Below, one piece after another: positions 14,842 through 17,743 of a stretch of 17,743 bases of DNA. The DNA comes from Caulobacteraceae bacterium UBA5005. GTDB lineage: Bacteria; Pseudomonadota; Alphaproteobacteria; Caulobacterales; Caulobacteraceae. How positions within the stretch are numbered: position 1 is the first letter of the stretch; each line of letters begins with the position of its first letter. The notes under the pieces were generated by a model. The model searched no databases. It saw nothing but the letters and a program-made list of their open reading frames with translations, and was not told the origin of the DNA. The position numbers were made by a program, and so were the translations under genes. The stretch lies in NCBI GenBank assembly GCA_002398405.1, contig DGYN01000008.1:1-17743 (forward strand). Direction: 5' to 3'.

Positions 14842-15531
14842 CTAGGATTTTTGGACGATGACGATGCCGGTGCGCAGGGTCTGGCTGAGCGGGCTATCGT
14901 CGAGTTGCATGAGGTCGAGCGGCATATCGCCGAACTCGAAACCGGTGAGGGCCTTGGTGACCGCGGCCATGGCCTCGTCCCACGACCTTGCGGGGGCGAT
15001 GCCCAGCATCAGGGTAGGCTCGGGCTGGTCAGACCGGTGGGCCAGCATCAGATAGGCCTCGGAGACCGCGTCGCCGTTGGTCAGGCCCTTGGTCAGCTGG
15101 TCGATCAGCCCGTCGGGCCGCTCGGCGGGCATTCGGAGCATGACCTTGGTGTCCTTGGTGATCACCTGGGTCTCGACGCCATCGAGCATCATCTCCAGGT
15201 CCGATGGCGACCAGACGACGCCGTAGGCCGTGCCGGGATTGAGCACCACGGGATTGTTGCGCAGCCAATGCAGCACCTGCCGCGCGGGGCCCAGGAGGAC
15301 GCCGGGCTCGGGACCGAAGACCTCGGCCACCCGCTCGGGCGCGGTGAAGACCGCCGCGGCGACGCGGCCGTCCTGCAGGGGGACGCCGACGGGCGGGGCG
15401 CCCTGATCGCGGCTCTGGGTGGCCACGGCCAGCTCACCGGCCAGGGCGGCGTCGATGAAGGCCGGGCGCGCGTCGGGGTCCTTGGCGGCCGCCATAAGCA
15501 GCCGCTCCAGATCATTCCTGGGCTCGAACAT
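14842..15531 (-). CDS. sseB: SseB-family protein (enhanced serine sensitivity)
   Basis: A 229-residue soluble protein with the two-part SseB layout: an N-terminal domain (NDLERLLMAAAKDPDARPAF, then PLQDGRVAAAVFTAPERVAEVF and NPGTAYGVVWSPSDLEMML) and a C-terminal domain (about 125-228, ending LMQLDDSPLSQTLRTGIVIV). SseB was named for serine sensitivity when overproduced in E. coli; its biochemical role is not established. Here it lies between serC (four bases upstream) and serA (17 bases downstream), which ties it to serine metabolism independently of that phenotype. No catalytic motif or signal peptide is seen. The family call rests on overall pattern, not on one decisive motif. Confidence 0.72.
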   Translation of the reverse strand: MFEPRNDLERLLMAAAKDPDARPAFIDAALAGELAVATQSRDQGAPPVGVPLQDGRVAAAVFTAPERVAEVFGPEPGVLLGPARQVLHWLRNNPVVLNPGTAYGVVWSPSDLEMMLDGVETQVITKDTKVMLRMPAERPDGLIDQLTKGLTNGDAVSEAYLMLAHRSDQPEPTLMLGIAPARSWDEAMAAVTKALTGFEFGDMPLDLMQLDDSPLSQTLRTGIVIVQKS

Positions 15532-15535
15532 CGGC

Positions 15536-16720
15536 TTAGGCCGCGGTCAGCTCAGAGACGGTCTGGTCGAAGGCCCAGTCGAGCCAGGGGGTGAGGGCGT
15601 CGAGGTCGGAAGTGTCCACCGTCGCGCCGCACCAGATCCGCAAACCGGGAGGGGCGTCGCGATAGCCGCCGACGTCCAGGGCCGCACCTTCCTTTTCGAG
15701 GAGGGAGGCGAGCTTCTTGGCGAAGTCGGCCTGGCCGTCCTCCGACAGGGAGGTGACGCGGGGGTCGACAACCTTGAGGCACACCGAGGTGTTGGAGCGG
15801 ATCGCCTCGTTTTCCGGCAGGAACTCGACCCAGGGGGTGGTTTCCACCCAGGCGGCGATGACGCCGAGATTGGCGTTGGCCCGGCGCTTCAGTTCGGCGA
15901 AGCCGCCGATCGAGGCGGCCCACTTGAGCGCGTCCACATAGTCCTCGACGCAGAGCATGGAGGGGGTGTTGATCGTCGCGCCCTCGAAGATGTCGAGGCT
16001 GACCTTGTTGCCCCCCTCCTTATTGGCCTTGGTCATGCGGAACAGCTTCGGCATCGGCCAGGCCGGCGTGTAGCTTTCCAGGCGGGCGACGGCGCGGGGC
16101 GAGAGGATCAGGACGCCGTGCGCCCCCTCACCGCCCATGGCCTTCTGCCAGGAGAAGGTCACCACATCGAGTTTGTCGAAGGGCAGGTCCTGGGCGAAGG
16201 CCGCCGAGGTGGCGTCACAGATGGTGATGCCTTCGCGCTTATCGCTGATGAAGTCGCCGTTGGGAATGCGCACGCCCGAGGTGGTGCCGTTCCAGGTGAA
16301 GACCAGGTCCTTCGCAGGATCGACCTTGGTCAGGTCCGGCAGGGCGCCGTAGCCGGCGGAAAGGACCTCGGCGTCGAGCTTGAGCTGCTTGGTGACGTCG
16401 GTCACCCAGTCCTTGCCGAAGCTTTCGAAGGCCAGCAGCTGGACGGGACGGGCCCCAAGCATCGACCACATGGCCATCTCGACGGCGCCGGTGTCGGAGC
16501 CGGGGACGATGCCGATCAGATAGTCGGCCGGGACCTCGAGCACGTCCCGCGTGCGGTCGATGGCTTCCTTCAGCCGCGCCTTGCCGAGCTTGCTGCGATG
16601 CGAGCGGCCAAGGACGGCGGATCTCAGATTTTGGGGGTCCCATCCAGGGCGCTTGGCGCACGGGCCGGAAGAGAATTCAGGGCGAGCCGGCCGCATGGCG
16701 GGCTTGGTGGTCGTATTCAT
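15536..16720 (-). CDS. serC: Phosphoserine aminotransferase
   Basis: A PLP enzyme converting 3-phosphohydroxypyruvate and glutamate to phosphoserine and 2-oxoglutarate, the second step of serine synthesis. The 394-residue protein is of the alphaproteobacterial type: RPEFSSGPCAKRPGW (12-27), HRSKLGKARLKEAIDRTR, IVPGSDTGAVEMAMW (71-85), FTWNGTTSGVRIP, and VVTFSWQKAMGGEGAHG with the PLP lysine at 193. ATG 16718-16720 is preferred to the in-frame ATG at 16730-16732 because GGGAG stands at the correct distance before it, while the upstream ATG lies within that same ribosome-site region. It leads the serC-sseB-serA operon and is preceded by a candidate structured leader. Confidence 0.95.
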   Translation of the reverse strand: MNTTTKPAMRPARPEFSSGPCAKRPGWDPQNLRSAVLGRSHRSKLGKARLKEAIDRTRDVLEVPADYLIGIVPGSDTGAVEMAMWSMLGARPVQLLAFESFGKDWVTDVTKQLKLDAEVLSAGYGALPDLTKVDPAKDLVFTWNGTTSGVRIPNGDFISDKREGITICDATSAAFAQDLPFDKLDVVTFSWQKAMGGEGAHGVLILSPRAVARLESYTPAWPMPKLFRMTKANKEGGNKVSLDIFEGATINTPSMLCVEDYVDALKWAASIGGFAELKRRANANLGVIAAWVETTPWVEFLPENEAIRSNTSVCLKVVDPRVTSLSEDGQADFAKKLASLLEKEGAALDVGGYRDAPPGLRIWCGATVDTSDLDALTPWLDWAFDQTVSELTAA

Positions 16721-16785
16721 GATGTCTCCCATCCTTACAGATGAGCAGCGCCCCGTTGGGAGGGCGTGGCCCGCGGCCCGTATAG
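16721..16785 (-). ncRNA. Candidate serC leader RNA motif
   Basis: On the minus strand the 60-odd bases before serC can form two neighbouring hairpins: CGCCC paired with GGGCG around TCCCAACG, then CUCAUC paired with GAUGGG around UGUAAG. The Shine-Dalgarno GGGAG overlaps the second stem, and CUCCC in the first loop could pair with it instead, giving a possible on/off switch. The GGGCGCTGCTCATC block directly before serC agrees with my recollection of the serC motif described in alphaproteobacteria (Corbino et al. 2005). The match to the Rfam model was not computed. Its ligand, if any, is unknown. Confidence 0.6.
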
Positions 16786-16957
16786 GGGGGGTGAGATAAA
16801 TAGCCAGTGAAAAAATGAAGCGGGGCCACAGTTTTTGGTTGAACCGGCGACAACCGATTCGGCCCAGATGCGTTTCATTCCCCAGCTATCAAGATGTTCT
16901 CAATGACGTTCGCCAAGCAGGCTGAGCGTCAAGGACAAGCCCGAAAGGAACTTAGCT
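16786..16957. promoter_or_regulatory. Divergent promoter region between serC and the secreted-protein gene
   Basis: This stretch is clearly richer in A/T than its surroundings (for example TTTTTGG near 16832 and AAAAAATG near 16811), as expected of promoters. An inverted repeat GGTTG-N9-CAACC (16837-16855) could be an operator. AAAGGA (16944-16949) serves as ribosome site for the gene at 16958. No pair of -35/-10 boxes with correct spacing was convincing on either strand. Confidence 0.4.
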
Positions 16958-17557
16958 ATGAAACGCACGGCTCTATCACTTCTTGCCGCCACCGCGCTTA
17001 CTGCAACTATTCCTGCGGTTGCCAGTGCGCAGACCATCAATGAGCGCCAGAATAGTCTGTTCAACCGGATTGACGCCGGGATACGCTCTGGACAACTGAC
17101 CAGGACCGAGGCGGATGTTCTACGCTCCGACTTCTACGCGCTCGCCCGTCTGGAGGCCGACTACCGCGCCTCCTACCCGGGTCTGACCAATATCGAGCGC
17201 AATGACCTGAACCGCCGATTCGACCTTCTGTCGTCGCGGATCCGCATTGAGCGGGCCGACAATGACGGCTGGGGCCGTAACGGCGGCGGCATCCGCAACC
17301 GCGTTTCCATGCTGGTCGCCAGTGTCGACCGCGCCATCCGCAACGGCTGGCTGCGCGGCTCGGACGCCAGCTATCTGCGCGCCCAGTCGCGGGAACTCGC
17401 CCGTCTGGAAGGCCGCTACTCGGTGAATGGCCTGACCCGCCCCGAGCGGATCGAACTCAGAAACCGCGCCGACCGCCTCGAGGTGATGCTTGAGCGCGAA
17501 AGCGGCCGTGAGTTCGGCTACGGCTACGGTGACGACTACTACAGCTACTATCGCTAG
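16958..17557 (+). CDS. Secreted hypothetical protein with internal duplication
   Basis: A 199-residue protein with a signal peptide (residues 1-24, ending VASAQ). I do not recognise a named family. The mature protein is two copies of a helical unit of about 70 residues: residues 27-98 (RIDAGIRSGQLTRTEADVLR, LARLEADYRASYPGLTNIER, LNRRFDLLSSRI) and residues 112-181 (SVDRAIRNGWLRGSDASYLR, LARLEGRYSVNGLTRPERIE, LRNRADRLEVML). A Gly/Asn linker (WGRNGGG) joins them, and the C-terminus is YGYGDDYYSYYR, rich in Tyr and Gly. The plan suggests a periplasmic or surface helical protein. Codon choice near the start is less GC-rich than in the neighbours. It stands alone, with AAAGGA before the ATG and an intrinsic terminator 24 bases after the stop. 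Confidence 0.8.
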   Translation: MKRTALSLLAATALTATIPAVASAQTINERQNSLFNRIDAGIRSGQLTRTEADVLRSDFYALARLEADYRASYPGLTNIERNDLNRRFDLLSSRIRIERADNDGWGRNGGGIRNRVSMLVASVDRAIRNGWLRGSDASYLRAQSRELARLEGRYSVNGLTRPERIELRNRADRLEVMLERESGREFGYGYGDDYYSYYR

Positions 17558-17580
17558 GACCCTACGGGTCTGATGACAGG

Positions 17581-17614
17581 AAGGGCGGCCTCGCAAAGGG
17601 GCCGCCCTTTTTTT
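17581..17614 (+). terminator. Rho-independent terminator
   Basis: AAGGGCGGCC (17581-17590) and GGCCGCCCTT (17600-17609) pair perfectly over ten bases around a nine-base loop, followed by an unbroken run of seven T (17608-17614). It ends the transcript of the secreted-protein gene and is the strongest intrinsic terminator in the window. Confidence 0.93.
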
Positions 17615-17743
17615 ATTCGTCCACCCCCACCGGGTCGTGCGGCGACCCAGGGCGCGCCGGATGAGGGGAAGTTCCGGCGGTTGATGGCTCAAGCTCTTTT
17701 GCTGTTGGAGCCCGAGTGTCCGGCCCCTACGGGGCCACCTTCT
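17615..17743. other. Non-coding tail with several hairpins
   Basis: No gene is supported here. Four successive inverted repeats can be seen: GGGTCG/CGACCC (17642-17658), CGCCGGA/TCCGGCG (about 17665-17689), GGCTC/GAGCC (about 17696-17713) and GGCCCC-TAC-GGGGCC (17722-17736). No tRNA T-loop or other standard RNA signature was found. The element may continue past the window edge. Confidence 0.4.

Noticed and set aside
13325..14845. A plus-strand open frame of 506 residues opposite serA
   Set aside because: It runs antisense through a complete serA; composition is low-complexity and no motif is visible.
17639..17743. Possible tRNA or RNase P RNA in the right-hand hairpin region
   Set aside because: No T-loop, anticodon arm or RNase P core sequence could be placed; the similarity was limited to a few GC-rich words.

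Overview
The window is high-GC DNA (roughly two-thirds G+C by eye) with a gene content and order typical of Caulobacterales, in the Caulobacter/Phenylobacterium range. The supporting features are a tsaB-rimI-fur string, a serC-sseB-serA string followed by purA, a Nfu-type scaffold next to a RutE-like reductase, a Fur protein of the cysteine-poor alphaproteobacterial type, and a candidate serC leader RNA. The genus is an inference from layout and protein style; no rRNA or tRNA is present to anchor it. No phage genes, transposase, plasmid functions or CRISPR array were seen.

Layout. 1-1921 (+): two cell-wall enzymes in tandem, a 5'-truncated L,D-transpeptidase and an M15/VanY-type peptidase. 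1918-4180 (-): tsaB, rimI, fur and a secreted Sel1-like protein form a tight operon. 4310-8040 (+): the least familiar block, an amidohydrolase-2 family protein, a secreted two-module VOC protein, a 95-residue acidic protein and a second secreted VOC paralogue, in one apparent transcript. 8046-8157: a large inverted repeat separating convergent genes. 8160-9316 (-): RutE-like nitroreductase and Nfu Fe-S scaffold. 9438-9845 (+): SnoaL/NTF2-like protein. 9842-10678 (-): receiver-domain protein with Glu where the phospho-acceptor Asp should be. 10788-11675 (+): secreted TraB/GumN-like protein. 11672-12964 (-): purA. 13105-13244: a second, different inverted-repeat element. 13250-16720 (-): serC-sseB-serA operon with a candidate structured leader at 16721-16785. 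16958-17557 (+): secreted protein with an internal duplication, followed by a strong intrinsic terminator. 17615-17743: no gene seen, but several hairpins.

How it fits together. Most of the window is housekeeping: serine biosynthesis, AMP synthesis, t6A tRNA modification, metal regulation, Fe-S assembly and cell-wall maintenance. The accessory block at 4310-8040 is the best candidate for something undescribed. Its two VOC proteins carry signal peptides and the hydrolase carries an internal twin-arginine-like motif, so at least part of an unassigned small-molecule pathway may run in the periplasm. Two genes (at 2697 and 8750, minus strand) appear to start with CTG inside a CTGA overlap with the upstream stop codon. 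Three of the four convergent gene pairs overlap by exactly four bases through their stop codons; the fourth is separated by the 8046-8157 inverted repeat.
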